Positions 22,541 to 34,862 of a stretch of 64,000 nucleotides of DNA are shown piece by piece (position 1 is the first letter of the stretch; every line of letters begins with the position of its first letter). Position numbers and translations under genes: made by a program. The notes below the pieces were generated by a model, which made no database searches, was not told the DNA's origin, and saw only the letters and a program-made list of their open reading frames with translations. Origin of the DNA: Paralvinella palmiformis (lineage: Eukaryota; Annelida; Polychaeta; Terebellida; Alvinellidae); NCBI GenBank assembly GCA_025642065.1, contig JAODUP010000223.1, forward strand, positions 453,698 through 517,697, written 5' to 3'.

Positions 22541-23460
22541 GTGACAGGGCAGGCTGTTCCAGCCTCTTTTAGCTCTATAATTTCCACCTTTGTTTCGTCA
22601 AGAGTCGACGCATTTCTAATATCTGCCGGCAACCTATTTCACATAGTGGGGCTCCAACACATAAAGCACAATCACCATATGACTTGAGCCGAGAAGCATG
22701 CACCTGCAATAGTACCTGACTGGATGACCTGAGTGTTTTGGATGACTTTCTAATGTATACCAGTTGATATAGGTAATCATGTGCACTATTCTGTATTCAC
22801 TGAAGGCGATTGATGTTATAACGAGACATGGCATGAAACAGGAAGTTACAATAGTCGATACGAGATGTAACAAAGGGATGGACCAGAGTAATAAGTGTTT
22901 CTTGTGTCAGTGATGCTTTTAAACAGTGGATCTTCTTAAGATGGTAATATGCAGCTCGGCATATTGATGTGACATGTTCAATTATGTTAATATGTTAGTA
23001 AAAAATAAACCTCTGTTTTTACCATTAGAGTTAATTGATGATGCACCCATTTGTAATGCTGCTGTTTTTAGAGATTTAAATATTTGTCTTATATTCATTT
23101 AATCTTAAAATAATTTGAGTCATTAATAGCCAAATATGAGCAATCTAATATTCTAAATCATTCAACGAAGAGGAGAAATTTATCTCATTGTCGGGATCCA
23201 GTGTTATATACAACTGTGTGTCATCAACATACACGTTAAATTTATCTCATTGTCGGGATCCAGTGTTATATACAACTGTGTGTCATCAACATACACGTTA
23301 AATTTATCTCATTGTCGGGATCCAGTGTTATATACAACTGTGTGTCATCAACATACACGTTAAATTTATCTCATTGTCGGGATCCAGTGTTATATATAAC
23401 TGTGTGTCATCAACATACACGTTAAATTTAACCCCATATCGCTGCCCAGTGATCCTAAGA
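22541..23460 (-). pseudogene. Decayed LINE (CR1/L2-like) reverse transcriptase, 3' part
   Basis: Read on the minus strand from about 23,450 down. The sequence first gives the RT catalytic region VYVDDTQLYITLDPDNEI (YVDD box). After a gap it gives the C-terminal region (LVHPFVTSRIDYCNFLFHAM, then ASRLKSYGDCALCVGAP and a remnant of the usual 'W-RLPADIRN' segment). Several frameshifts and stops interrupt it. The YVDD-coding piece has been amplified into four 62-bp tandem units (23,177-23,424). The 5' domains are missing. This is an inactive copy whose family assignment rests on motif recall. Confidence 0.8.
23177..23424. repeat. 62-bp tandem repeat (4 units) made of LINE RT core
   Basis: Units begin at 23,177, 23,239, 23,301 and 23,363, and a partial one at 23,425. 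They are identical except for one 'tatacaac' to 'tatataac' change. On the minus strand each encodes the YVDD reverse transcriptase box and following DTQLYITLDPDN. Since 62 is not divisible by 3, the frame shifts at each unit. Confidence 0.95.
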
Positions 23461-23464
23461 GGGT

Positions 23465-23465
<1 letters not shown>

Positions 23466-23520
<55 letters not shown>

Positions 23521-23521
23521 T
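23466..23521. repeat. (AT)n microsatellite
   Basis: AT run with one 'aata' interruption at the 5' end of the LINE fragment. Confidence 0.9.
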
Positions 23522-23640
23522 ATGATTGATGTTTTACGTCCTCTTTTGTGTGTGTTATACATGTTTATATGTTTTATACATGTTTATATGTGTTATACAT
23601 GTTTATATGTTTTATACATGTATATCTGTAGTTGGTGACG
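23522..23640. repeat. Short tandem repeat of about 21 bp
   Basis: Four copies of 'tgtttatatgttttatacat' or close variants near 23,560-23,625. Confidence 0.75.
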
Positions 23641-23712
23641 ATCTTTTCAATGTAGTTGATTTATATGTTTTTGATTCTGTTAGTAGATGTGATTAGTGTA
23701 GTGGTGATATGA

Positions 23713-23720
23713 TGTTATTA

Positions 23721-23781
<61 letters not shown>
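23713..23781. repeat. (ATT)n microsatellite
   Basis: Pure ATT run; (ATT)n commonly tails LINE 3' ends, but no LINE directly abuts it here. Confidence 0.95.
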
Positions 23782-23783
<2 letters not shown>

Positions 23784-23799
23784 CAAGATAGTCGCTGAA

Positions 23800-24840
23800 T
23801 TGACCGATTAAAGGGCCTCTACGATTAAGAGATTAAGGAAAGAAATCATATTTCCAGATATTTGAAGAGCATTTCATATAACTTGAAAACTTAACTAGCA
23901 TATACTTAAGACTGGTGAGGGTTGTGTTTGTATGGGGTGGTTGATTATGTTGTGTCTCAAAGTATTGATATGTTAGTATTTACTAATACGTGGCTCGGAA
24001 CTGACACTAAACACACACCCATTCCCCACCCCTAGACGTGCACTATTGAAGGCTGAAATAATGCAAGCACCAGTAGACGACATTCCTACTCAGCCTTCTG
24101 ATTCAGCTACAACATCTGCACGTAAGAAATACAAACTCTTCAGTTTCATGTTATTTTTATATAGATATCTGTGTAAATATTTCATATTGGTAAATAAAAC
24201 TGAGCATGTACAGTATTCATGAAAAACATTCGTATTCGTAGTAATGGTCATTTCCATTCCTATCACCTCTGTATATGCCATGAAGACGTCTGTAATGGCC
24301 GATGTATTTCGGTAATTGACAGTTTTTATTTGACAGTTGTTGGGACATAAGAATATGGTGTGCATATTATTATGTGTTATTTGAATGTTCAGTATTTGCA
24401 TCTGGCCTTAAGTAGTAGCTATGTGTTTTATTTTGATGTATAAATGTGATATTGTATCATTGTGTACCTGAGTGAACAATCGTAACGCCCTATTGCCCAC
24501 AGGTTTAAAGGAGAGAGCCATTATTTAGCATGGTTTGCTGCTTGACTTAGTGGAGGTGTTATTGGTGTAGTGGAGGCAGTGTCCGGAAAATTACTTTTAA
24601 TTAATTACTATTAGTTTGTGACTTGTAAAATGTGCTTAAACTATATAATGTTGAATATTCTGTTATGTTGCTTAAAATTGTTATTTCTGAATATAAATTG
24701 CTGAACTTTGATTTTAACTTTAAATCTGTCTAATATCACAGTTCATTGAATTGGATTCATGACTATATTGTAATCATTATCTACTGTTGGTCAAAGTTAA
24801 TATTGTGTCATGTACGATATGTTTTGATTGATTATGTTGT
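23800..24840. other. Non-coding spacer with a weak exon-like stretch
   Basis: No recognised repeat or gene. A 53-codon plus-strand frame (24,061-24,222, MQAPVDDIPTQPSDS...) contains a GTAAGA donor-like site, and a 103-codon minus-strand frame covers 24,090-24,401. Neither shows a known domain. Confidence 0.35.
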
Positions 24841-24844
24841 TTGT

Positions 24845-26725
24845 ATATTTTCAGCTAATCATCAACGTACGTCACCTTAGGACGAATAAACGTTCAGGAC
24901 TGGCTGTCACGATAGGGAAGTGAGAGACATCGGAACATATACATAATACGTTTGATGCTGAAGCTCGTAGGTTTTGTAGTATATTCTATTCACACGGATT
25001 GACTGAGCATGTCAATAGTGCAACTCACAAAGGAGGCCACATACTAAAATGTATCATCTCTAAAAATCAAGCTCTATAATAGTAGGATTTCCTTCTGTAT
25101 ATGACCATTGTCTCAGTAGAAACAAAGGCAAATTCTTCGGTGATGACCTGGCTGCATAGTTTGTTATTAATATGGATAAGAACGATTACATATGAAGAGT
25201 GATCATATACAGAACATATCGGGGCATATCTCCCGAATACCTGAGTAAATATGAGGGGTCAGTTGATGAGCTGGTAGAAACCTATAATAAAACTTGTCTA
25301 AAGTATCATTAATCACCATGCTCACTCTAGTTGACAAATCATCATATTGATTCCGGAAACTCCTTGGTACTGTGATAAAATTAACTATAATAAAACATTC
25401 GTAAGAAAGCAGGGGGAACCTCGCATCACATGTCGTAAGCAGTGAAATTTTAAATATAACGGGATCTCTGTGGAATAATTATTCGGAATATGATCATTTC
25501 TGATTCCCCAAATAATACCTGCTATAGTTCTATGTCTGCGACTATTACGTTTAATGGGAAAATACTGAAAACCTTTCGACCAGGTTCTGAAATTAAGGTC
25601 AAGGTGACAATCAACAAGTCTCCAAACAAGCCATATGATCAGGATGCACTGCCCACTTGGCAGTTGAATAAATGGTTGTATTAACCTCAATTATTATAGT
25701 AGCCTTTATTAATAGGTCAATTGATGAGTCAGTGATGCCTTTGTCTTTGAAACTAACCACCATATCCACACTGCTTAAGAGACTTGGGTTGGACAAGGAA
25801 GATATGAAGATTAACCCTAATTTTAACCTTAATCTCTTCTCCAAACTCACCGAAAAGGTATTAGCTGCACGCATAGAAGAGCAATTAGAGCAAAATGATC
25901 TCTATCCATGATAGAAGTCATTGGGCATAGGCTGTTCTCTTCAAAGTGCACAGTGACATTGGTGAGGCTCTTGATGAATGATACATGAACACATTAATTA
26001 TAATTGATTTATCCGCAGTATTTGATGTAATCGAACATCTGATACTACTTAATCGTTTAGAAGTTTCCTTTGGCATCAAGAAAACACACTAAAGTAAAAT
26101 ATCATCAGTAAGTCTTTATATTTGTGTAACGCAGGAATATAATTTAGGACCAAAGAATTGCTGTATGTATACCAAACCAGTTGGTGAAATTATTAGACGG
26201 CATAATATGAAATAACATTGTTATGCCGTTAATACAAAAGTATACATGATATTAAAGCCATGTGATGAATGGGAAGATATTTCATCTTCAACTGAAGCTT
26301 GTGTTTTGAAATTAAGTACTTGGATAAACAGCAACATGCTAAAATAAAACAAAAAGGATAATGCCGAATTTTTTGTTTTTTTCATCCAACCATCATTTGG
26401 AGAAAACGAGATATCACGTTAAAGTAGGATCCAGGATTCCTGTACATTTCAGATCACTGTAAAATCCTGTTTCGTACATTCAAAGTACTGAGTTGAATAG
26501 CACCATAGTATCTAAGCGATCTGATCCAAACTTCTATATAACAATGAGAATTCTGCGATCTGAGTCCTTTTTACGATACCTTAAAGCCAAACAGCAATGC
26601 ACTGGGAAAATTCCTTCCGAACAACAGCTCCCATACTGTGGAATTAGTTATCATATTAAACTTGCAGCAATATATAAATATATTTTAAATTTCTTAAAAC
26701 ACACTTATTTAAAATAGCCTATTTA
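24845..26725 (+). pseudogene. Decayed LINE (CR1/L2-like), EEP to RT C-terminus
   Basis: The longest plus-strand LINE remnant. In order it gives: end of the apurinic endonuclease domain (DAEARRFCSIFYSHGLTEHV near 24,955, then GISPEYLSKYEGSVDELVET near 25,226); the pre-RT region (ITFNGKILKTF; INKSPNKPYDQDALPTW); and RT start (INRSIDESVMPLSLK, 25,710). The RT palm follows (IIDLSAVFDVIEHLILLNRL, 26,000), then the degraded catalytic site, read as CYAVNTKVYM where active elements have YADD. Next are LKLSTWINSNMLK and the C-terminal LRSES...LNFLKHTYLK, ending near 26,715. Many frameshifts and stops are present, so it is dead. The same family supplies the copy at 56.5-58.6 kb. Confidence 0.88.
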
Positions 26726-26749
26726 TCATTTATAAACCAGTATATTTCT

Positions 26750-27960
26750 AATAAAGGTGACTGTTTATGTTTAAAATAAATATCAAATTCCATCTTTTCA
26801 ATTATTTGGTACTGTTGATATTGTTTTAATATAATTTGATGAAATATATCGTTATGGAGACAATTTATTTAGCTAATGTTGGAATCAGGCTGTTCTTGTG
26901 GCTATTACTGTAGGCAGGGTGTTACTGTGGGTTATACTAGAGACATGTTATTATTGTAGTAAGTTGAGTAATAAAATATTTAATGGGAAACTTAGTTTAA
27001 TTCGCCACATTTTGTGGTTTAGTCATTTCTATGCCGCGAATTATTCAATTACCATAAAATGTGAGATTCGTGACGTGATCAAATGAAATTCTAAATGTGA
27101 CACATGACCATTTAATGAAGTTTAAGAGAAATGCTTTTTGTATAAAATTGGTCTAAGCATAGATACACAGACATGTAGACAAACAAAACAGACGTGTATA
27201 CATTTCGACAAACAGACAGACATACGTAAATACACAAAATATAGAAAACAAATTGACATTTAGATAGACAAACAGATAATGACTCGTACACACGACATCA
27301 ATCTATTATTAGATATTACCTGGTAGCCCAGTAAAAGAGTGATCGAATGGAATGTGAGGATATCCAGGTTAGAATCCATTATTATCTTTCTCTAATGTCA
27401 CCTTAGATATAACAAAATGTGTTTATTTATTTGTTTACTGTTTTAGGTTAAAAAATAAAACAATGCACCTCAGAACAAGCTAAATTATTACAACATTGAT
27501 ATTGGATTTATGTAAAAAGACAAAATATTAGATAAAGAAAGATGATTGTTTCAGATGATTTTTCATCCATGGAAGCTGTAAATATGTCGAAAGTAACAAA
27601 AACGGAAATAAACCGATCAAGGCTCCGTCTAGTGGAGAATATTATATAAACTGGAGATTGCACAGAAACAAATTACACACGACCTGGCATTATTTGGTTC
27701 CAACAACAAACATAAAATAAATCTGGTCGCCCTTCGTTTAACCTTGAAACATGCTACATCGTGACAAGTCAAATGACGTCATAAATATAAAGAGTGTATG
27801 AGCCGTGACTATTATTGACTCACTAATGTCGTTTATAACATTGGTCCTCACTCTATATAGACCGTGGTCATATTTTCACTAACAATAGACCATTAGTAAT
27901 TTGTTGACGTCAAATTGTGACGGTTGATGAGTTGATGTTATATTTCCATTACGTCAATTA
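26750..27960 (+). repeat. Duplicated non-coding block D5, copy 2
   Basis: 26,750-26,950 matches 38,460-38,560 and 59,830-60,070 ('gttattgtgg/tag' triplet-like phrases). 26,970-27,170 matches 39,530-39,690 and 13,880-13,970. 27,290-27,960 matches 15,490-16,170 and, inverted, 19,560-20,040. It carries a tRNA-like sequence at 27,319-27,380 and the CRE octamer at 27,774. Confidence 0.8.
27319..27380 (+). repeat. tRNA-like sequence (SINE-head candidate), copy 2
   Basis: Paralogue of 15,513-15,582, with 'ctggtagcccagtaaaagag' and 'ggttagaatcc'. Confidence 0.4.
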
Positions 27961-28074
27961 TCTCCATGGAAAGATTCAACCAACATTTGTTCTCTTTAAT
28001 AGTGTTCAGGATCTGCACGTCGTCTGTGTAGTATATGGTAATCCACGCCAATTGCCCAAGGTCGTAACCTTTGG

Positions 28075-28185
28075 ACAGTGGATGAGAGAGTGAGGTAAAA
28101 ATGAGTGAGCGAGTGAATCAGTGAATGAGACAGTGAGTGAGTGAAATAATGAGCAAGTGAGTGAATATTAATGTGAAACCAGCAG
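28075..28185. repeat. (GAGT)n-type degenerate array
   Basis: Loose GTGA/GAGT tetranucleotides, the complement of the ACTC arrays seen earlier. Confidence 0.7.
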
Positions 28186-28289
28186 TAAAAGGTCACCAAG
28201 TGCATTGTCATGGAACATATAATAGGATAATCGTAAACTTCAAGCGGACAAGAGACGTTTCTGGTGAAAATGAGGTGTATATGTTATGT

Positions 28290-28900
28290 TTATGTAAGTA
28301 AGTATTTATTTCCAATTTCAATGTTATAATATATTCATATTAAATTTTACAATGCATGATACATATTGACCTCTAACTAATCATAATTAAATTCGTCAAT
28401 TTAAATACTATGCTCTAAATGTATTTATAATTCTGGTCGTGATTCACTTAATTTGAAGATTTCACAGTTGTTTGAATAACGGATCTATATGATTAATAAT
28501 TTGAATAGCTCTTTTCTGTAAAGATACTATTCTCTGGATGGTTGTTGAATTAGTATTTACCCAAATTAGAATATCATAAGAGATATATGGTTGTATGAGT
28601 CCCATGTATAGAGTTTTCAGACTATCTTTAAAAAAGAAATTCCTTACTTTGTTTATGCGAGATAAAGCCCGAGAAATGTGATTTTTTCACATGAGTCAAA
28701 TGATATTACCAAGATAGAGATACGTCTACAAAAACAACAAGAATAGTGCTGGTTTTATCTTGGAATTGAGAGCCAATTTCCACCAAATGAGTCCCATCAA
28801 CTAAAATATTCAAAATGTTAAAATTAATATTTTTGTTACCCCCTTTGAAAACCTTGATTTTTATTCGGGGGACTTAACGATAGCCAATTAGCACAAAACC
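28290..28900 (-). pseudogene. Decayed non-LTR retrotransposon RT C-terminus (Jockey-like)
   Basis: Minus-strand reading gives KVFKGGNKNINFNILNILVD, then GTHLVEIGSQFQDKTS, a segment like VDVSLSWKYHLTHVKNHISR, SLKTLYMGLIQPYISYDILI and IQRIVSLQKRAIQIINHID. These are the post-catalytic and thumb segments of a Jockey/BEL-type LINE, distinct from the CR1/L2-like family nearby. Frames break several times. The lower-coordinate end 'gtaagtatttatttccaa' read on minus would be the 3' end. Confidence 0.78.
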
Positions 28901-29639
28901 ATTATTAATCCCCGTGACTGTTATGTGTTACATCCATCGATATTGGATAGTTCTTATATTTTATGCCCTAGGTGAATTAGGAAGAAAAACATTTAGTGAG
29001 TCCGGGAAATACTAAATACCAAACTTTACCAATAACGATTAACGTACTGGATGGAACCGAGTTTTCCATACATATGGCTATTTTAAAAAGTGTAGCCCAT
29101 CGTGAGCATGTGTTAAGCACAATGATATCATAAGGTGTTGTTATAACACTCAATATACGAGACTGCAGCAACAACGGGATACGTGATCTCATTTTGATAA
29201 CGTGAAACACACAATTTACACGACACTACTATTTGATATATAATAAAGATGCCAGGTGTAGTTAGATTAGTGCCTTGGTGTGACAATATAAATGACAAAG
29301 CAAGTGATATAATAATACATGAGATAAAAAACATCCCTAACTACTATAATAATGGGATATCTGAGGATCATCTCCTAAATGTCCATCTATTGATATCCGT
29401 TTAATTAGTCATAAACGAGTTTTGTTTATGTTATGTTGATATTAAGTTGATATGACAACATTGTTCGAGACTATGTCGAGTGTTTGGCTGAGGACAAATT
29501 GAATGTCACTTACTGGATCAGAGCCCACGGGATATGGAGGTAAGTAGCGTGACCATATGATATTATGATATCTCAAAGTTATCTGGCTATCTTGATGTAT
29601 GTTAATGTTGATAATAATAACGTCAAATAACGGTATTGA

Positions 29640-29669
29640 TGCTGCTGTGGTTGTTGTTATTGCTAATAA

Positions 29670-29710
<41 letters not shown>

Positions 29711-29905
29711 ATAATAAAAAAATAAAAAATAAAATAATAATAATAATAACATTAATAGTAGTTGGATAATTAGTAGTAGAAATAATAATAGTGGTAGCTG
29801 TGTTAGTAGTAGTGGAAGTAGTAGTAGTAATAGTAATAGTAATATTAGTAGTTGTACTGGTAGTAATATTATTAATAATAACACAAACACTAAGACACAC
29901 ACAAG
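29640..29905. repeat. ACT, AAT and AGT trinucleotide arrays
   Basis: (ACT)n at 29,668-29,709 followed by A-rich AAT units and (AGT/AAT)n to about 29,880, then CA and GCGC. No gene. Confidence 0.88.
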
Positions 29906-30698
29906 TGAGCGCGCGCACACACACACAAGTCATAGTTTCAGTATTTTGGATATCTAGATCAAACATATTAATATTTGAGATAATTACTTAAAGATCAATG
30001 TTTTGATATTATTATTGTTTAACTGATTAATTATAACTGAAATGGTTACTTTACATTTGTAATTTATTTAAGTGAACAACATAACGTACTATCCACCAAT
30101 CTCTCATGTTTTATCAAATAATATGCAAAATTGCTAATGGAAATATTCCAATAAAATATTTAAGACTAAGTCATAAATAAGCTAATAACAGTATTTATAT
30201 ATTTGTATTTATAATAGGATTATTTAAACTTAATGTGTAATTCTGGTAATTTGAGTGATTACTAAATATAGTCCTATCTGTTTTTATTTCCGTTTGGTGG
30301 ATCAGGACACACATGGCGGTGGAATTGCTCAGATGTAATCCACACTGTAAAGTTGGGCCATCATCGTTAATGAACAGTGCCTCCTCTCCAATCGAGTTTC
30401 GAGTTGAAGTCTTGATGCGATTTAAAAGAAACCTAGTTTACAGTGAGCAGTGGTATTCATCAAATATATATAAGAACACAGATATGTTTCATCCTCTCTG
30501 GTGGGCAACATAGCAGATTGGTAAACATCAAAGAAGAACTATTCCTGAGTTTGGAAATACACTATTTCAGGTTAGTCCATTCCAAAGCGATTTCAGTTTT
30601 TCATTCTATGCAAGACCTTCAGTGAAGTGTGATGTTCTCTATCTCTTCATTATCAACTCACTGCCAGATCAACATTGTCTGTTGGCCAAATCTGGAAG

Positions 30699-30847
30699 AT
30701 GGCCGCCTCCGAGGTCTAAATAGTAACTTGTTGGATCACAAATCACTACAACCTAAGTTCGAACCTCAGCATGGGCATATCCGAAGAGTGTTTCACCTTT
30801 AACTTCGCTTTATTACATTTAGCCTCCACATGTGCACAAAAGCATCA
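30699..30847 (+). mobile_element. tRNA-derived SINE (family S1), older copy
   Basis: Same family as 45,617-45,791: both start 'gcctcc', share 'gttggatcac', a B box (here AGTTCGAACCT near 30,756), 'gggcatat', and 'gcacaaaag' near the end. A target-site duplication flanks it: 'ccaaatctggaag' (30,686-30,698) and 'ccaaattctgaag' (30,848-30,860). The paralogous position 43,309-43,322 has a single uninterrupted 'ccaaatcatgaaag'. Its A box is degraded and it lacks part of the body, so it is older than the other copy. Confidence 0.85.
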
Positions 30848-31184
30848 CCAAATTCTGAAGGTGAATACACTGTAAATATTTAGTGAAGCTTGTTTGAGAT
30901 CAGTGAATCACTTATTCATAGAGTTCGACATAGGAATAAATTGATGGATGTAACTAATACTGAGACACAGGATATGTTCCTTGTAGCGCAAATGATTTAT
31001 TTAAGAAACCATCTCCATAACCAAGGTTCTTATACACTTCTTGTGTGTTTTTACCCGGTGTAACATTTCATCTGTAGTGTAAGTTCCTCGACCAGATCTG
31101 GTAGAGACGATACCAGATGGAGGTGTTTGACAAATTTGGATGATTTAAGTGTTTCCGGTATACTTGTTGCTTTTCTAGTTTTAA

Positions 31185-31745
31185 TCTGTATTATGAATAT
31201 TGAACGCAAAATGATGTCTTAGATGCCGTAGCAACTAGATTGTGATTCAGCACTAGTAAAGCCCTGCATTTGCTCTCCATCCATCTAACTGAATTTTCAG
31301 CACCTTACTGAAGAGGTCATCATCCAGTACCTGTGTAGTCTCTTTCAGCTTAATCAGTAGCTTAGGAGAATAGTGGTAGAGCTTGTAAATTTCCTTGAAA
31401 GTTTCCTCAAACCCTTTCGCGTAGTAGTTATCTCTTTTAGAAACATTTAACAAAGCAAGTTCTAATTTGTGATCAATACAGTGAAATGGGATATTCTATG
31501 AGGGTCGTGGCTGCATTATGTTTGATAAACTGCCATACACCTTTATTGTTCAAATACCTTTCACCAAGTTCCAGTATATTATTGAACTGAATGTCACAGA
31601 TTTAATAGAAATCTGTAAACGGCTTTGCATTCTTCGCCAGACCATAGATTGTGTTAAGCAAAGAGTTCAGTTGATCAAAATGTTTAGAAGTAATTGCAAG
31701 TATTCCAAGGCCAATACATGTTTCAGAAGTCAATAAAAAATATAA
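31185..31745 (-). pseudogene. hAT-like transposase remnant, copy 1
   Basis: Minus-strand reading includes EETFKEIYKLYHYSPKLLI and KLKETTQVLDDD, then a mutated 'GxRW'-like stretch (LDGWRANAG). This resembles the region of hAT-related transposases and hAT-derived domesticated proteins just before the conserved Arg-Trp. Upstream minus-strand sequence gives FNNILELGERYLNNKGVWQF. It has stops and frame changes. The second copy is at 44,540-44,960. Family assignment is from motif resemblance only. Confidence 0.6.
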
Positions 31746-31949
31746 ATGTTTGAATATCACTAGAAAACAGCTGCTGTGACGTACAAATCCCTACCACAAG
31801 TATTGTCCCATCATAATATTTTACCGGGACAAAAATGTAACAGCTTGCTAGAAAAATTACTATAGCTTTATAATAAATGAAGACAAAAGACCATAATTTG
31901 AATATAGTTTGTACATACGACTGAACGACTGGAATAAATAACATTATGG

Positions 31950-32768
31950 GCAGAGATGAATGATGATTAGCTTACGGCAGGCTGGAGTAACGGCCAACTA
32001 GATAGCCATACAGATGAACATTAGTAGAAGAATGGTTTCTAGGGTATGGCGGAGGTTCATACAGACTGGCTGTTATGTGAAGATGGGTAGATCTGGAAGT
32101 CCAAAGACAATCACACTCCGGGAAGACCGGGTGCAAAAATGTGTTATTCAGCAACAACAATTCCTGTTGTTGGAACTGTTAACCGCTTATGGAATTGCCG
32201 GCTTGGCAAAGTTGTCTCGCAATCACCTGGAGATTGAAGAATGATTCATAGCTGATCTGTGTACAGTTGATTCGCCAGAAGGAAACCACTGATTGCTCGA
32301 AAACAGACGTGCTATAATACGGTGGTGTATCAGAGTTACACAGTGGAACCCACAACATAACTGGTCCAGAATTTTCTTTTCGCATGCATCGAGATTCTCA
32401 GCTTTAATGATGGACGAATGAGGGTATGGCGGGAGAATGGGACAGCAATGGAGCCAGAAAATATTGCGAGATTTACCAGGATATGTTGTTTCTTTAATGG
32501 TATGAGGATGTATTTCTTACCCTGGAGTTGGTGAATTAATTATCGTGGATAGTACTATGAAAAGTATTGATTATATTGACATTCTGGATCACAATCTTCT
32601 GGATTCCGTCAATAATATGTTTGGCGGTGCCATGTTCCCATTCATGTTCCAATTCAACAATGCAGAGTGCATACAGCGCGTAATGTCCAAACTTGATTAG
32701 ATGAACATTTGATGTCCAGGTGACCCAGAGGCCAGCTCAGTCACCTAACCTCAACTTAATCGAAACAT

Positions 32769-32770
<2 letters not shown>
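31950..32770 (+). pseudogene. Tc1/mariner-like transposase remnant, copy 1
   Basis: Plus-strand reading starts with the HTH region (SLRQAGVTANxIAIQMNISR, then RMVSRVWRRFIQTG). It continues RSGSPKTITLREDRV, the second HTH remnant, and a DDE-domain stretch (near 32,360-32,420, F-S-DESRFSL-FNDGRMRVWR-like). It ends with the region around 'QFNNAE' and 'SPNLNLIE' (32,735-32,765), which carry the second and third catalytic-site neighbourhoods. Frameshifts and stops abound. No terminal inverted repeats were identified. An (AT)n run starts at the 3' edge. Confidence 0.8.

Positions 32771-32849
<79 letters not shown>
32769..32849. repeat. (AT)n microsatellite
   Basis: About 40 uninterrupted units, absent at the matching place in block D2 copy 2. 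Confidence 0.95.
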
Positions 32850-32852
<3 letters not shown>

Positions 32853-33717
32853 ATATATGATACTAGACTGATATGGACGAAGGGTGAGGTAACTCTAACA
32901 GAAACCTCGAGTGCTGAAGTGACAGGTATTGTGATGTATAGAACACTATAATAGATCACAATAACATGTATCAATAGTTATAGACGAGGAAGGAGATATA
33001 TAAATTCTACTCACAGCTTATGGCCATTGACGTTAATATATTTTATTCTTGAATTAACATAAATGTATTGTCTCTCTTTATTACATGATAAACATTTTAA
33101 TAGAGCTAATATCATATATGGTATAACAGTAATGTTAAGATAACAGTGATGTCAAAACCTTATATAAGATACTCTCCTATTGTACTTATTGTGGATTCCA
33201 TAATTGATGTGTATCACCAAAGTCTTAATCCTGATAATATAAACATCATTGGAATACATTCTACAGTGTTTATATTTATCAGTTCAGGTAAATTGGTATA
33301 TTTTATTTACAATATAACCGTAAGACCTTAAATTAGAGTGGATTATAATAACTTAAAGAAGAGTTGACTATGGTAGCTCAGAACGGATATGATTGTGTTC
33401 TCATAGACAATTAAAGGTTGTCTCTGGGTTTTTAAAGGGAAATGGTTGTGATATATTAGAAAAGAGATAAGTCCTTCATTTATTTATGACAAAGGACTAG
33501 ATTAATCCTCATCTCGTATACAGAGTAACTGGGAGATGAAGAGGGATTATATTTTAATGATCTAAACTTAATATATCATTTGAGTTTATTACTTACTTTT
33601 TTAAACTGAAATTTTCTTGTGTCGGTAAATATTTAATTTCTTAATAAGCCTTACACCATACTATCTGATTTATCTAAAACGAAAACTAAAGTCGTAATAG
33701 TTGTAGTAGTATTGGAT

Positions 33718-33718
<1 letters not shown>

Positions 33719-33768
<50 letters not shown>

Positions 33769-34190
33769 GTAGTAGTAGTAGTAATAGTAATATTAGTAGT
33801 AGTAGTAGTAGTAGTAGTAATATTAATATTAGTAGTAGTAGTAGTAGTAATAGTAATATTAGTAGTAGTAGTAGTAGTAGTAATATTAATATTAGTAGTA
33901 GTAGTAGTAATATTAATATTAGTAGTAGTAGTAGTAGTAATAGTAATATTAGTAGTAGTAGTAGTAGTAGTAATATTAATATTAGTAGTAGTAGTAGTAA
34001 TATTAATATTAGTAGTAGTAGTAGTAGTAATATTAATATTAGTAGTAGTAGTAGTAGTAGTAATATTAATATTAGTAGTAGTAGTAGTAGTAATAGTAAT
34101 ATTAGTAGTAGTAGTAGTAGTAGTAGTAATATTAATATTATTAGTAGTAGTAGTAGTAGTAATATTAATATTAGTAGTAGTAGTAGTATT
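33719..34190. repeat. (AAT)n then AGT/AATATT higher-order array
   Basis: Pure AAT units give way to blocks of (AGT)4-7 separated by 'aatattaatatt' or 'aatagtaatatt', repeating at roughly 35-60 bp. Frames stay open (Val/Ile/Leu) because units are triplets. Confidence 0.92.
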
Positions 34191-34862
34191 TTCCCCTTAA
34201 TCTCCTCCTGTTATCTATGTGACAAAGTTAGGATGACATCACTAAATAAACAATACACAAATAATGTCTAACTAAATGATCTCACAATAGATTATAATAA
34301 TAATAAGAATCAGATATGATAATCAACAACTAATTATATAAATATTACATTATATAAATGTCATTGTTTATATTATAAATGGTTATTCGTGATATCCAGA
34401 ACGGTACAAGTTCCTTCTAATTTTGGCATTTTCTTATACAGACATAGAGAGAGAGGGGGGGGGGGGGTCAACTCATTACAGACGGGGTCAAGTGAACATA
34501 TCAGTACAGGTCGTTCTAATTATACCAGCGACTTTATACTGTCAACAGTGATGACACCCTGTATTATAAACAACCTATAATATTAAACATTATACTAATT
34601 AATGGTAAGGTGTTAATAAGGTGATCATTATCTTCTCATATATAACAACAAAGATGATGATACAGGTGACAAGCGATCAAATTATCATACCGAACATTCT
34701 CCATAAAATAATCTCTTCTTTAGAAGAATAATCTGTTTTTTTTCTTAAACTTGACATCAAATTGACTAATTAACTTTGATTTCCTGGATGAGATATTTGT
34801 AAATATAGTAAATGGAGAAGAAACTAAACATATTTATTACTTAGCCTTTGTCGAAGTAATAA

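Larger units (their letters stand above)
30250..33450 (+). repeat. Duplicated block D2, copy 1
   Basis: Colinear with 42,750-45,930. Anchors: 'aggacacacatggcggtgga' (30,303 and 42,862), 'ctagtttacagtgagcagtg' (30,433 and 43,044), and 'gtataacagtaatgttaaga' (33,120 and 45,372). It contains a SINE (30,699-30,847) missing from the partner, and it lacks the SINE at 45,617. hAT-like and Tc1-like remnants are embedded in both copies but in a different order. Confidence 0.88.

Noticed and set aside
24061..24900. Possible two-exon coding tail: frame MQAPVDDIPTQPSDS with GTAAGA donor, acceptor 'tattttcag' at 24,855 and a stop 25 bp later
   Set aside because: The sequence after the acceptor reads as LINE endonuclease remnant (LIINVRHLRTNKRSGLAV), so the acceptor is probably fortuitous. 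No domain or further exons support it.
25385..25690. 101-codon minus-strand frame (MRLIQPFIQLPSGQC...)
   Set aside because: It is the antisense shadow of plus-strand LINE RT sequence at the same place.
33712..34200. 162-codon Val/Ile/Leu frame resembling a membrane protein
   Set aside because: Generated by AAT/AGT triplets; the sister array at 18.0-18.1 kb is a quarter of the length.
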